Assembly: GCF_002262885.1 (NCBI RefSeq) | Contig: NZ_NKYF01000024.1 | Span: forward strand, 1 to 64,000 | Direction: 5' to 3' | DNA length: 64,000 bases | Source of the DNA: Pseudonocardia sp. MH-G8 | Lineage (GTDB): Bacteria; Actinomycetota; Actinomycetes; Mycobacteriales; Pseudonocardiaceae | Shown here: positions 35,361-43,687 of the stretch, in pieces | How the letters are laid out: every line of letters begins with the position of its first letter | Numbering within the stretch: the stretch's first letter is position 1 | The notes under the pieces: model-generated | Told to the model about the DNA's origin: nothing | Database searches by the model: none | Seen by the model: the letters and a program-made list of their open reading frames with translations, nothing else | Translations under genes and position numbers: made by a program

Positions 35361-35379
35361 CACCTGTAATGACAGGATG
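35361..35379. promoter_or_regulatory. GntR-type operator before the ABC operon
   Basis: CACCTGTAATGACAGGATG contains the inverted repeat CCTGT-AATG-ACAGG (35363-35376). It matches 16 of 19 bases of the site before the second alcohol dehydrogenase (44719-44737), in the same orientation relative to the downstream gene. It ends at the RpiR stop codon and lies 37 bp upstream of the ATPase start, a suitable place to block the promoter. Confidence 0.65.
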
Positions 35380-36258
35380 TCAAGTGGTCGGCTCATCGGC
35401 ACTGCCGCGGAACGACGACAGGCCTTCCTTCATGGAGCGCAACCGCTCCAGGTGCTCGGGGCCGCGGCGCACCGCGACGGACGTCGCGAGGATGTCCATC
35501 AGCACCAGCCCGGCGAGCCGGCTGATCGTCGGGGTGTAGATGTCGGTGTCCTCGAACGTCCGCACGACCAGCGGCACGTCGGCGAGCTCCGCCAGCGGAC
35601 CCGGCCCTCCCGTGATCGCCACGACCGTGGCCCCGCCGGCCCGCGCCGCCGCCGCCACCTCGAGCACCGCGTCCGTCCGTCCGGTGTTCGAGATCGCGAC
35701 GACGACATCGCCCTCCGCGCACATCGACGCGGCCATGTACTGCTGGTGCACGTCCGTGGGCGCGGCGCAGGGCACGCCGAACAGCACCGACTTCTGCAGG
35801 GCGTCCTGGGCGATGAGCCCGGACGCCCCGAGCCCGACGAAGAGCACGCTGCCCGCCCGCAGCAGGACGTCGACGGCGGCGGCCACCGCGGTGGTGTCCA
35901 ACGCCCGGCGCGTCCGGTCCAGGCTGCTCAACGTGTGATCGAAGATCTTCCCGGCCATCGCGTCGACCGGGTCGTCGAGCTCGATGGCCGAGTGCGTCAC
36001 GGGCAGGCCGATCGCCAGCGCCTGCGCGAGCCCGAGCTTGAACGACTGGAAGCCGGCGAACCCCAGCCCGGTGCAGAAGCGCATCACGGTCGGCTCGCTG
36101 ACCCCGGCCGCGTCGGCGAGCGCCGCCATGCTGAGCTGCACCGCCGCGCCCGGGTCGCGCAGCACCACAGCGGCGACCTTGCGCTCCGAGGGCCGCATCC
36201 GCTCCATCCCGGCGGTGAGCACCTCCAGCAGGGGCCCGTCGGCGGCGTCCGCCTTCAC
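35380..36258 (-). CDS. RpiR/MurR-family sugar-phosphate-sensing regulator
   Basis: A 292-residue regulator with an N-terminal RpiR helix-turn-helix (MRPSERKVAAVVLRDPGAAV, then ALADAAGVSEPTVMRFCTGL) and a SIS domain at about 125-270 (VLFVGLGASGLIAQDALQKS, VVVAISNTGRTDAVLEVA) that binds a phosphosugar. The GTG start overlaps the stop of the preceding dehydrogenase gene (GTGA). As the last gene of the cupin-aldolase-AroE-dehydrogenase operon it probably controls that operon and the divergent SDR-kinase-lactonase operon in response to an intermediate. Confidence 0.9.
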   Translation of the reverse strand: MKADAADGPLLEVLTAGMERMRPSERKVAAVVLRDPGAAVQLSMAALADAAGVSEPTVMRFCTGLGFAGFQSFKLGLAQALAIGLPVTHSAIELDDPVDAMAGKIFDHTLSSLDRTRRALDTTAVAAAVDVLLRAGSVLFVGLGASGLIAQDALQKSVLFGVPCAAPTDVHQQYMAASMCAEGDVVVAISNTGRTDAVLEVAAAARAGGATVVAITGGPGPLAELADVPLVVRTFEDTDIYTPTISRLAGLVLMDILATSVAVRRGPEHLERLRSMKEGLSSFRGSADEPTT

Positions 36259-37202
36259 GCCGTGTCCTGCAGGGTGCGCGGCAGCGCGGCGAGCAGGTTC
36301 TCCACGGCCTGGGCCGTCGCGCGCCGCACGCTCGAGCCGGTGTACCCGCCGATGTGCGGCGTCGCGAGGACGCGCTCGTGGCGCAGCAGCGGGGTGAGCT
36401 CCGGCGGCTCGGTGTCGAACGCGTCCACCGCGTACGCGGCCAGCCGGCCGTCGTCCAGTGCCGCGAACACGACCGCGTCGTCCACCAGCGCCGAGCGACT
36501 GGTGTTGACCAGCACCGCGCCCGGGCCGACGACCGCCAGCTCCTCGGCGCCGAGCAGCGGGTGCCCGTCCGACGGGGGTGGCGCGTGCAGGGTGACGACG
36601 TCGCTCCCGGCCAGCAGCTCGGCCATCCCCACCAGGCGCACGCCGGGCTCGGCGACGGCCACCGGGTCGTACGCCACGACCTCGGCACCGAGGGCGGTGA
36701 ACTGGCGCGCCACGCGGCGGCCGATGGCGCCGAGGCCGACGACACCGACGCGGCAGTCGTCGAGCTCGCGCCCCTGCCACCGCTGCCAGGCGCCGGCGCG
36801 CAACGCGGTGGCCGACCAGGGCACGTGGCGCAGCGCGCCAAGCGCCAACGCCAGCGCCAGCTCGGCCACGCCCTGGGCGTTGGCCCCGGCCGCCCGTTCG
36901 ACGCGCACCCCGGCGCGCTGCGCCGCGGCCAGGTCGACGGCGTCGACACCGCTGCCGTTGCGACTGATCACCCGCAGCTCGGTGGCGGACTCGAGCACCC
37001 GGGCGCCGATGCGCTCCACCCCGGCCAGCCACCCGACGCAGCCGGGCACGAGCTCCAGCAGCTCCGCCTCCGACGGCGCCGTTCCCGCAGGCCCGGCCAC
37101 CAGCCCGAAGCCGGCGGCGCGCAGCGGGTCCAGCTCCGCCACGGTGTCCAGCCCGGCCTGGGTCAACGACCGCGGCGTCACGAGCACGCGGGGCCGGTTC
37201 AC
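36255..37202 (-). CDS. D-isomer 2-hydroxyacid dehydrogenase
   Basis: A 315-residue NAD-dependent dehydrogenase of the phosphoglycerate-dehydrogenase family. The Rossmann motif GVVGLGAIGRRVA is near residue 150. The catalytic triad shows Arg in NTSRSALVDD, Glu in DTEPPEL and His in ATPHIGGYTG. It interconverts a 2-hydroxy acid and a 2-keto acid, here plausibly a sugar acid. The start is GTG (37202), overlapping the stop of the AroE-like gene (GTGA), so it is coupled to it. Confidence 0.9.
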   Translation of the reverse strand: MNRPRVLVTPRSLTQAGLDTVAELDPLRAAGFGLVAGPAGTAPSEAELLELVPGCVGWLAGVERIGARVLESATELRVISRNGSGVDAVDLAAAQRAGVRVERAAGANAQGVAELALALALGALRHVPWSATALRAGAWQRWQGRELDDCRVGVVGLGAIGRRVARQFTALGAEVVAYDPVAVAEPGVRLVGMAELLAGSDVVTLHAPPPSDGHPLLGAEELAVVGPGAVLVNTSRSALVDDAVVFAALDDGRLAAYAVDAFDTEPPELTPLLRHERVLATPHIGGYTGSSVRRATAQAVENLLAALPRTLQDTA

Positions 37203-38176
37203 CGGCGCACTCCCGCCGCGATACGCCCCAGCTCGTCGAAGGACGGCCCGGACGTGGGGATCTCGATGTCGAAGACCTCCGCGACGACCTGCGTCCAGCC
37301 GTGCAGGAAGTAGACCCAGCCGTCCTCCACCCGCACGTGACCCGCGGCCCGCGCCTGGTCGAGGAACACGAGCTCACCCCGGTAGTTGAGGTCCCACGCC
37401 ACGGCGTCGCGCGGGAAGCGGGCGGCGTCGGTCAGCGGCGAGCCGGGCGCGTCCTTGCCCAGGCCGGTGGCGTTGACCACCAGCGAACGGGGCGCCAGCC
37501 CGGCCAGCACCTCGTCGTTGTCCACCGCGCCCGCGATCTGCCGGTACTCCACGGGCACGTCGGTGCCGAGCTCGGCGTGCACGCTGCGCAACGCCTCCAG
37601 CCGGGCGGCGTCGGGATCGGAGACCACGATCCGGGCCGGCCGGTCCGCCCCGCGCTCCGGGCGCGTGAGGAACCAGCTGATCGCGATGGCCGAGCCGCCC
37701 GCGCCCATCAGGAACACCTCGGCGCCGCTCGCGCTCCAGTGTCCCGGCGCCAGGACGGCGTCGAGGGCGAGCCCGCACGAGATCGGGTCCTTCGCGGACG
37801 CGACCAGCGCCCCGTCCCGCTTCGAGAGGCAGCTGACCTCGTCCATGAGCGCGGCGAGCGGGTCGACCCGGTCGAACAGGTCCCGGCTCGCCGCGTAGAG
37901 GTCGAGCTTGTGCGTGGTGACCAGCGCCCCCCTGCTCAGCGGGTCGCGCGCGATGAACTCGACGATCCGGCGGTAGTCCTCCCGCGGGGCGTGCAGCGGC
38001 AGGTCGACGCCCACCAGCGGGACGTCACCGAGGCCGAGCGCGTCGGCCCAGCGGGGGAACACCGTGCGGATCGACGACTTCCCGGTGGTGACGCCGATGA
38101 AGTACAGGGTCGGGCGCTGCGCCGGCCGGGGCAGCTGCCCCGGCGCGGGATCGAGCGCCGTCGGGTCGGGCGTCAC
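37199..38176 (-). CDS. Shikimate-dehydrogenase-like (AroE-fold) protein
   Basis: A 325-residue protein with an AroE-like order of motifs but unusual sequences. The substrate-binding start reads FIGVTTGKSSIRTVFPRWAD, not the usual xGxPxxHSxSPxxH. The catalytic Lys is kept in ALVTTHKLDLY, and the Asp may be that of SAKDPISCGLALD. The Rossmann motif is MGAGGSAIA, and the end reads ATGLGKDAPGSPL and WDLNYRGELVFL. It is likely to oxidise or reduce a polyol or sugar-acid ring other than shikimate. GTG start and GTGA overlap with the aldolase gene. Confidence 0.75.
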   Translation of the reverse strand: MTPDPTALDPAPGQLPRPAQRPTLYFIGVTTGKSSIRTVFPRWADALGLGDVPLVGVDLPLHAPREDYRRIVEFIARDPLSRGALVTTHKLDLYAASRDLFDRVDPLAALMDEVSCLSKRDGALVASAKDPISCGLALDAVLAPGHWSASGAEVFLMGAGGSAIAISWFLTRPERGADRPARIVVSDPDAARLEALRSVHAELGTDVPVEYRQIAGAVDNDEVLAGLAPRSLVVNATGLGKDAPGSPLTDAARFPRDAVAWDLNYRGELVFLDQARAAGHVRVEDGWVYFLHGWTQVVAEVFDIEIPTSGPSFDELGRIAAGVRR

Positions 38177-38871
38177 GGTCGGGCTCCGCCGGGGCGCAGC
38201 GACGCCGCCGCGCGGGCGCGCTCCGCGATGGCGTCCCAGTTGCCGGCGACGATGTCGGCCCGGGGCGCGATCCAGGTACCGCCGACGGCGAACACGTTCG
38301 GCAGGCCCAGGTACTCGGCCGCGTTGTCGGGCCGCACCCCGCCGGTCGGCATGAACTGCACGCCGGTCCACCCGAACGGCCCGTCGAGCGCCTTGAGCGT
38401 GGCCACTCCCCCGTAGGCGCCCGCGGGGAAGAACTTCACGCGCTTCGCCCCCGCCTCCAGGCAGCCACCCACCTCGCTCGGCGTGACCGCGCCCGGCACG
38501 AACGGCAGCCCGTGCTCGGCCGCGGCCGTCACGCAGGCACTGCTCAGGCCGGGCGATACGCCGAACCGCGCTCCGGCCTGCGCGGCGGCCACGACCATGT
38601 CGGCGGTGATGAGCGTGCCCGCGCCGAGCAGGAAGTCCGGCAGCTCGGCCGCGATCGCCGCGACGGCGGCGCGCGCGGCCGGGGTGCGGAACGTGACCTC
38701 GACGACCGGCAGGCCCGCGTCGGCGAGGGTGCGCGCGAGCGGCACAGCCGAGGCGGCGTCGTCGATCTCCACGACGGGCACCACCGCGAGCCGCCCGATC
38801 ACGTCGAAGACGTCGGCCCCGTCCTGCGCGGCCGGGTCGGTGGCGGTCTCGGCGAAGTCTGCAGCGGCCAT
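38173..38871 (-). CDS. KDPG/KHG-type aldolase
   Basis: A 232-residue class I aldolase of the Eda family. The general-acid Glu58 is in LPVVEVTFRTP and the Schiff-base Lys146 in AKRVKFFPAGAYGG. GAGTLITADMVVAAAQAGAR and the FMPTGGV phosphate-site loop are present. It splits a 2-keto-3-deoxy (phospho)aldonate to pyruvate and an aldehyde. The N-terminal 20 residues are an acidic extension. The start ATG overlaps the stop of the cupin gene (TGATG). Confidence 0.92.
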   Translation of the reverse strand: MAAADFAETATDPAAQDGADVFDVIGRLAVVPVVEIDDAASAVPLARTLADAGLPVVEVTFRTPAARAAVAAIAAELPDFLLGAGTLITADMVVAAAQAGARFGVSPGLSSACVTAAAEHGLPFVPGAVTPSEVGGCLEAGAKRVKFFPAGAYGGVATLKALDGPFGWTGVQFMPTGGVRPDNAAEYLGLPNVFAVGGTWIAPRADIVAGNWDAIAERARAAASLRPGGARP

Positions 38872-39485
38872 CAGGCGGCGTCCTTCCGGTATCCGGTGTG
38901 GTCGGGGTTGGGCCGGGTGGTCCAGCCCCCGGCTCCGTCGTCGACCACGAGCTGAGCCATGCCGCCCGCGTCGGCGATGAGCGCGTAGTCCTGCCCCGCG
39001 TCGGCGGGGTAGCAGAACAGGGTCACGAACGGCTCGTCGCCGGTGTTGACGCTGCGGTGCACCCAGTACCCCGGCACGTGCGCGGCGTCCCCGGGGCCGA
39101 GCTCGACGGCTTCGCTGCGCCCGTCGAGCGTCTCCAGCAGCATGACGCCGCGGCCGCTGAGGCAGTGGTACAGCTCGGCGCGGTCGGCCTTGGCGTGCAG
39201 GTGCCCGCGGGTCATCGCGAACTCGTCGCCGTACCGGCCGGGCGCCAGGGTGCTGGTACCGATGATCAGTGCGCCCGGGCCGTCGCCCGCGCGGTGCTCC
39301 TCGACGCGGTAGACGAGGTGGTCGGCCCCGCGCTCGGTGACGGCGCCCGCGTGCGCCTCGCCGTCCCGGTAGACGCCGGTCATGTCGCCGAGCCGCTTGT
39401 CGTAGCCGCCGGTCCGCCCGCGCATCCCGCCGCCGACGTCGATGGTCAGCCTGGCGGGTTCGGGCACCGGCCCGAAGGTTGTCAT
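38871..39485 (-). CDS. Cupin-type phosphoglucose isomerase family protein
   Basis: A 204-residue cupin of the archaeal-type glucose-6-phosphate isomerase family. The metal-binding motif is TRGHLHAKADRAELYHCLSG (His-x-His and Glu), followed by a second His in VPGYWVHRSVNTGDEPFV. It interconverts an aldose and a ketose, normally as 6-phosphates. Whether glucose-6-phosphate is the real substrate is doubtful in this setting. It is the first gene of the minus-strand operon, with AGGAG 7 bases before ATG 39485. Confidence 0.88.
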   Translation of the reverse strand: MTTFGPVPEPARLTIDVGGGMRGRTGGYDKRLGDMTGVYRDGEAHAGAVTERGADHLVYRVEEHRAGDGPGALIIGTSTLAPGRYGDEFAMTRGHLHAKADRAELYHCLSGRGVMLLETLDGRSEAVELGPGDAAHVPGYWVHRSVNTGDEPFVTLFCYPADAGQDYALIADAGGMAQLVVDDGAGGWTTRPNPDHTGYRKDAA

Positions 39486-39509
39486 CGGAGATCTCCTACG
39501 CGCTCGTTC

Positions 39510-39628
39510 TGTAGTGCTGCTACATGACACTGCACAGTCGTCCGCCCCCGTGTCGAGAAGCTACGGTCGGGAGCGGCCGCACGGCCCGAATCATTGCGCC
39601 CGGCCGGGCGATGAGCTAGTAGTACTAC
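39510..39628. promoter_or_regulatory. Two related palindromic sites in the divergent control region
   Basis: TGTAG-TGCTG-CTACA (39510-39524) lies near the cupin promoter, and GTAGTACTAC (39619-39628, within TAGTAGTACTACATCAC) near the SDR promoter. Aligned at CTACAT they share 13 of 19 bases. Paired sites at both ends of a 181-bp divergent region are what a single regulator would need to control both operons. The RpiR protein is the best candidate. Confidence 0.5.
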
Positions 39629-39666
39629 ATCACAGCCCGCCGCGAAACCCCGGGAGAGCGACAACG

Positions 39667-40398
39667 ATGACGAACCGCTTCGAGGGACGGCGTGTCGCCG
39701 TCACCGGCGCAGCAGGGGGGATCGGCCTGGCGATCTGCCGCAGCCTCGCCGAGCAGGGTGCGCAGGTGTACGGCCTCGACCTGAAAGGTCTCGACGGCCT
39801 GCCCGCAGGCGTCGAGGCGGTGCCGACCGACCTGACCTCGGAGGAGTCCGTCGCCGCCGCGGTGCGCGGCCTCTACGCCGCCGTCGACCGGCCGGTCGAC
39901 CTGGTGAACTCGGCCGGCATCGTGGAGGACGACGTCGCCGCCGAGGAGATGTCGCTGGACCAGTTCGACCGCGTCATGGCCGTGAACCTGCGCGGCGTGT
40001 TCCTGGCCTGCCGCGAGTTCGGGCGGGAGCTGCTCGCCCGCGGGGGCGGCGCCATCGTCACCATCGCGTCCATGTCGGGCAACGCGATCGTCAACCACCC
40101 GCAGCGCCAGAGCGCCTACAACACGTCGAAGGCCGCGGTCAGCGCACTGACCAGGTCCTTGGCCGTGGAGTGGGGTCCCCGCGGCGTGCGGCTCAACACG
40201 GTCTCGCCGGGTTACGTCAACACGCCGCTGAACAGCCTGAAGACCGACATGCACGCGCAGTGGAAGGGCGAGACGGTGCTCGGCCGGTTCGCGGAGCCGG
40301 TGGAGATCGCGCGTGCCGTCGAGTACTTCCTCAGCGAGGACTCGGCGTTCTGCTGCGGCACCGAACTACTCATCGACGGAGGGTTCTCCCTGCGATGA
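39667..40398 (+). CDS. SDR-family oxidoreductase
   Basis: A 243-residue classical short-chain dehydrogenase. The nucleotide site TGAAGGIG is at 13-20 (VAVTGAAGGIGLAICR), NSAGIVEDD and the catalytic IASMSG Ser follow, and YNTSK gives the Tyr-x-x-x-Lys pair near 155. The SPGYVNTPLN and CCGTELLIDGG segments complete the family pattern. It probably oxidises a sugar or polyol carbonyl. ATG 39667 is preceded by GGGAGAG. The stop overlaps the kinase start (ATGA), beginning the SDR-kinase-lactonase operon. Confidence 0.92.
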   Translation: MTNRFEGRRVAVTGAAGGIGLAICRSLAEQGAQVYGLDLKGLDGLPAGVEAVPTDLTSEESVAAAVRGLYAAVDRPVDLVNSAGIVEDDVAAEEMSLDQFDRVMAVNLRGVFLACREFGRELLARGGGAIVTIASMSGNAIVNHPQRQSAYNTSKAAVSALTRSLAVEWGPRGVRLNTVSPGYVNTPLNSLKTDMHAQWKGETVLGRFAEPVEIARAVEYFLSEDSAFCCGTELLIDGGFSLR

Positions 40399-41894
40399 CC
40401 ACCGGAATGATCCTCTCCCACGACCTCGGCACCACCGGCGACAAGGCCACCCTGGTCGACGCCGACGGCCGGGTGGTCGCCGCCGTGACCGCGACCTACG
40501 ACACCGACTTCGGCCCGCGGGGCAAGGCCGAGCAGGACGCCGAGGCCTGGTGGGACGCGGTCTGCTCGGCCACCCGCCGGCTGCTCGACGATGTACCGGG
40601 GGCGGTCGACCGCATCGAGGGCGTCAGCTTCTCCGGGCAGATGATGGGCGCGGTGCTGCTGGACGCCGCGGGCGATCCCGTGCGCCCGGCGATCATCTGG
40701 GCCGACACCCGCTCCACGGCGCAGACCGACCGGCTGCTGGAGCGCGTCGGGATGGAGCGCGGCTACCGGATCACCGGGCACCGGCTCAACCCGACCTACT
40801 CGCTCACCAAGGTCATGTGGGTGCGCGACACCGAACCGGCGGTGTTCTCCCGGGCCCGCCGCGTCGTGCTCGCGAAGGACTTCGTGGTGCACCGGCTCAC
40901 CGGGGCGCTCGTCACCGACCCCTCGGACGCGAGCAGCACCAACGCGTTCGACCAGTCCGCGGGCGCGTGGTCGGACGAGCTCATCGAGGCCGCCGGCCTG
41001 GACCGGGCCCTGTTCCCGGAGGTCGTGGCGTCCACGACGGAGGTCGGTACGGTGACGGCCGTCGCGGCGGCCCGCACGGGCCTGCGGGCCGGCACCCCGG
41101 TCGTCCTCGGCGGCGGTGACGGGCCGATGGCCGCGCTCGGCGCGGGCATCGTCGACGCCGCGTCCGGCGCCTACGCCTACCTCGGCTCGTCGTCCTGGGT
41201 CTCGCTCGCCGCCGACGCGCCCCTGCACGACCCGCAGATGCGCTCGATGACCTTCAACCACGTGATCCCCGGCCGGTACGTCCCGACGGCGACGATGCAG
41301 GCGGGCGGGGCGTCCCTGCAATGGATCATGGATGTGCTGGCCCCCGGCGAGGAGTCCCGCTACGAGCGGCTGCTCGACGCGGCCGACGGCGTGCAGGCCG
41401 CCGAGGACGGCCTCTACTTCCTGCCCCACCTGCTCGGCGAGCGCTCCCCCTACTGGAACCCGCGCGCCCGCGCGGTCTTCGCAGGGCTCGCGCGCCACCA
41501 CGGGCCCGGGCACCTGGCCCGCGCCGTCGTCGAGGGCGTGGCCTTCAACCTCCGCACCGGGCTGCTGGCGTTCCTGGAGAACGGCGCGTCGATCGAGCGG
41601 ATCGACGCGATCGGCGGCGCCGCCAACGCCGCTCCGCTGCTGCGGATCTTCGCCGACGTCTGGGGTGTGCCGGTACGCCGCCGCACGCTGGTGGACGAGG
41701 CGACGGCCCTGGGTGCGGCGGTCGTCGGCGGGGTGGGTGTCGGCCTGTTCGACGACTTCGCGGTGGCGCGGCGGATGTCGGAGCAGGCGGCGCCGTGCGT
41801 CCCCGACGCGGCGGCGCACGCGCGCTACCGGGGCGAACACGCGGTGTTCCTCGACGCCTACCGGCGGCTGGAACCGTGGTTCGAGACCCTGTGA
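40395..41894 (+). CDS. FGGY-family carbohydrate kinase (xylulokinase-like)
   Basis: A 499-residue sugar kinase. The N-terminal phosphate-1 motif is HDLGTTGDKATLVD, the substrate region FSGQMMGAVLLDAAG, and ADTRSTAQTDRLL follows. The C-terminal half has GGGDGPMAALGAG, LGSSSWVSLAAD and the adenosine motif IGGAANAAPLLRIFADVWG. FGGY kinases phosphorylate ketoses, polyols or sugar acids. The specificity here is open. It starts in ATGA overlap with the SDR gene, and its stop overlaps the GTG of the lactonase gene. Confidence 0.92.
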   Translation: MTTGMILSHDLGTTGDKATLVDADGRVVAAVTATYDTDFGPRGKAEQDAEAWWDAVCSATRRLLDDVPGAVDRIEGVSFSGQMMGAVLLDAAGDPVRPAIIWADTRSTAQTDRLLERVGMERGYRITGHRLNPTYSLTKVMWVRDTEPAVFSRARRVVLAKDFVVHRLTGALVTDPSDASSTNAFDQSAGAWSDELIEAAGLDRALFPEVVASTTEVGTVTAVAAARTGLRAGTPVVLGGGDGPMAALGAGIVDAASGAYAYLGSSSWVSLAADAPLHDPQMRSMTFNHVIPGRYVPTATMQAGGASLQWIMDVLAPGEESRYERLLDAADGVQAAEDGLYFLPHLLGERSPYWNPRARAVFAGLARHHGPGHLARAVVEGVAFNLRTGLLAFLENGASIERIDAIGGAANAAPLLRIFADVWGVPVRRRTLVDEATALGAAVVGGVGVGLFDDFAVARRMSEQAAPCVPDAAAHARYRGEHAVFLDAYRRLEPWFETL

Positions 41895-42856
41895 GCGTGG
41901 TCCGCCCCCTTGTCCGCACGGTCCTGGGAGACGTTCCGGCCACGGCGCTGGGGCGTTGCGACTACCACGAGCACCTCTTCCAGACCTCTCCGCTGCTCCC
42001 GGGCGACGAGCTCGACGACGAGACCGCGAGCGGCGCCGAAGCGGTGTCGCTGCATCGAGCGGGCATCGGCGCGATGGTCGAGGCCACCCCCACCGGCCTC
42101 GGCCGCGACCCGGCCGCCGTGGCCCGGATCAGCGCGGCCACCGGGCTGGTCGTCGTGCACGTCACCGGAGCGCACCGCAGCGAGCACTACCGCGAGGGCC
42201 ATCGGCTCACCGGGCTCTCCGAGGCCGCCCTCGCCGCGCGCTTCGCCGCCGACGTCCGCGACGGGCTCCCGGCGGCGGAGGGTGCGACGGACGGCCCGGT
42301 GGCCACCGCCCCGGACGGGGCCCCGGTACGCGCGGGGATGGTCAAGGCCGGCGTCGGCTACTGGCGGATCGACGCCTTCGAGCGGCGGGTGCTGGCCGCG
42401 GGCGCCGCCACCGCGAACGCGACGGGTGTCGCGATGATGGTGCACCTGGAGCACGGCTCGGCGGCGTGGGAGGTGCTCGACGTGCTGGCCGCGGCCGGGC
42501 TGTCCGCCGAGCGCGTGGTGCTGGCGCACGCCGATCGCAACCTCGACCCCGGGCTGCACGCCGAGCTGACCCGCGCCGGTGCGTACCTGGGCTACGACGG
42601 GATGGCCCGGCACCGCGAGGCACCGGACGCCGCGATCCTCGACTGCCTCGAGCAGGTGCTGACCCGCGGCGATCCCCGCCGGTTGCTGCTGGGCGGGGAC
42701 GTGGCCCGGCGCAGCCGCTACCGCGCCTACGGGGGCATCCCCGGTCTCGACTACCTGCCGGTGCGGTTCCTGCCCCGCGTCCGGCAACGCGTCGGGGACG
42801 ACGTGCTCGACCTGCTCCTGGTCACCAACCCCGCTCGGGTGCTCACCCTGACGTGA
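41891..42856 (+). CDS. Phosphotriesterase-like metal hydrolase (probable sugar-lactonase)
   Basis: A 321-residue COG1735-type TIM-barrel hydrolase with every metal ligand visible: His26 and His28 (DYHEHLF), the carboxylatable Lys about 151 (AGMVKAGVGYW), His in MMVHLEHG and VLAHADRN, and Asp about 270 (LLGGDVARRS). Relatives hydrolyse lactones, including phosphorylated sugar lactones, which fits a position directly after a sugar kinase. GTG start coupled to the kinase stop (GTGA). Its last 14 bases overlap the convergent gntR gene. Confidence 0.9.
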   Translation: MSVVRPLVRTVLGDVPATALGRCDYHEHLFQTSPLLPGDELDDETASGAEAVSLHRAGIGAMVEATPTGLGRDPAAVARISAATGLVVVHVTGAHRSEHYREGHRLTGLSEAALAARFAADVRDGLPAAEGATDGPVATAPDGAPVRAGMVKAGVGYWRIDAFERRVLAAGAATANATGVAMMVHLEHGSAAWEVLDVLAAAGLSAERVVLAHADRNLDPGLHAELTRAGAYLGYDGMARHREAPDAAILDCLEQVLTRGDPRRLLLGGDVARRSRYRAYGGIPGLDYLPVRFLPRVRQRVGDDVLDLLLVTNPARVLTLT

Positions 42857-43661
42857 CGCCGGTCTCCGTGACGATCATCGACGGGCGGGACGCGAGGCTG
42901 GGCTCGCGCACCAGGTCGACCTCGAACCGGCTGCGGTCACCGCGGTGGTAGGCCACGAAGCTCTCCACCGGCCTGCCGCCGGCATCGACGCTGAGGCTGC
43001 GCAGGACCAGCACCGGCGCGCCCACCGCGATCCCGAGCGCGCCCGTGAGCGGCGGGCGGCCCACCATCGCCTCCACCGAACGGCGGCCGCGGGCGAGCCG
43101 CACCCCGTAGGTCTGCTCGAGCACCGCGTAGAGCGAGCGGTCGGTGAGGTCCTCGTGCTCGAGACCCGGCGCGAGGTCGTAGGGCAGGTGCGTCACCGTG
43201 AGCACCCAGGGCTGCCCCTCGACGAACCGCAGGCGCTCCAGCAGCACGACCGGCGCGTCGGGAGCGAGCTGCAGGTCGGCGGCCACCTGGCTGTCGGCGG
43301 GCACGACCTTCAGGGTGCGCACCTCGCTGCGCAGGTGCGCCCCGCGCGCGGCCACGTCCTCGAAGAGCCCGGTGAGGGACTGCACGAGCCCCTCGGCCGT
43401 CTTCGGTCGGGCGACGTAGGTGCCCTTGCCCTTCACCCGCTCGATGACGCCCTCGAACTCGAGCTCCGTGAGCGCCTGGCGCACGACCGTGCGCGACACG
43501 TCGTAGGTCTCGCACAGGGCGTTGTCGCCCGGCAGCAGATCGCCGGGCTGCAGCCCGCGGCGCGCGATCTCGCCCACCAGGAGCTGCTTGAGCTGGTGGT
43601 AGTACGGCAACGCCGACGTGCGGTCGATGCGGCCGCCGTCGGCAGCTCCCCCGCTCGACAC
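42843..43661 (-). CDS. GntR-family regulator, HutC subfamily (UTRA domain)
   Basis: A 272-residue regulator. The winged helix is at about 15-85 (YYHQLKQLLVGEIARRGLQP, CETYDVSRTVVRQALTELEF), with the wing ERVKGKGTYVARP. A UTRA ligand-binding domain spans about 105-255 (VVLLERLRFVEGQPWVLTVT). HutC-type regulators usually bind sugars or their phosphates. It is cotranscribed with the upstream dehydrogenase (26 bp gap). The matching palindromes at 44719 and 35361 are the obvious targets. GTG start with GGGAAG upstream. Confidence 0.92.
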   Translation of the reverse strand: MSSGGAADGGRIDRTSALPYYHQLKQLLVGEIARRGLQPGDLLPGDNALCETYDVSRTVVRQALTELEFEGVIERVKGKGTYVARPKTAEGLVQSLTGLFEDVAARGAHLRSEVRTLKVVPADSQVAADLQLAPDAPVVLLERLRFVEGQPWVLTVTHLPYDLAPGLEHEDLTDRSLYAVLEQTYGVRLARGRRSVEAMVGRPPLTGALGIAVGAPVLVLRSLSVDAGGRPVESFVAYHRGDRSRFEVDLVREPSLASRPSMIVTETGVTSG

Positions 43662-43687
43662 CGCTTCCCGCCCTTCCCCGGACCTCG

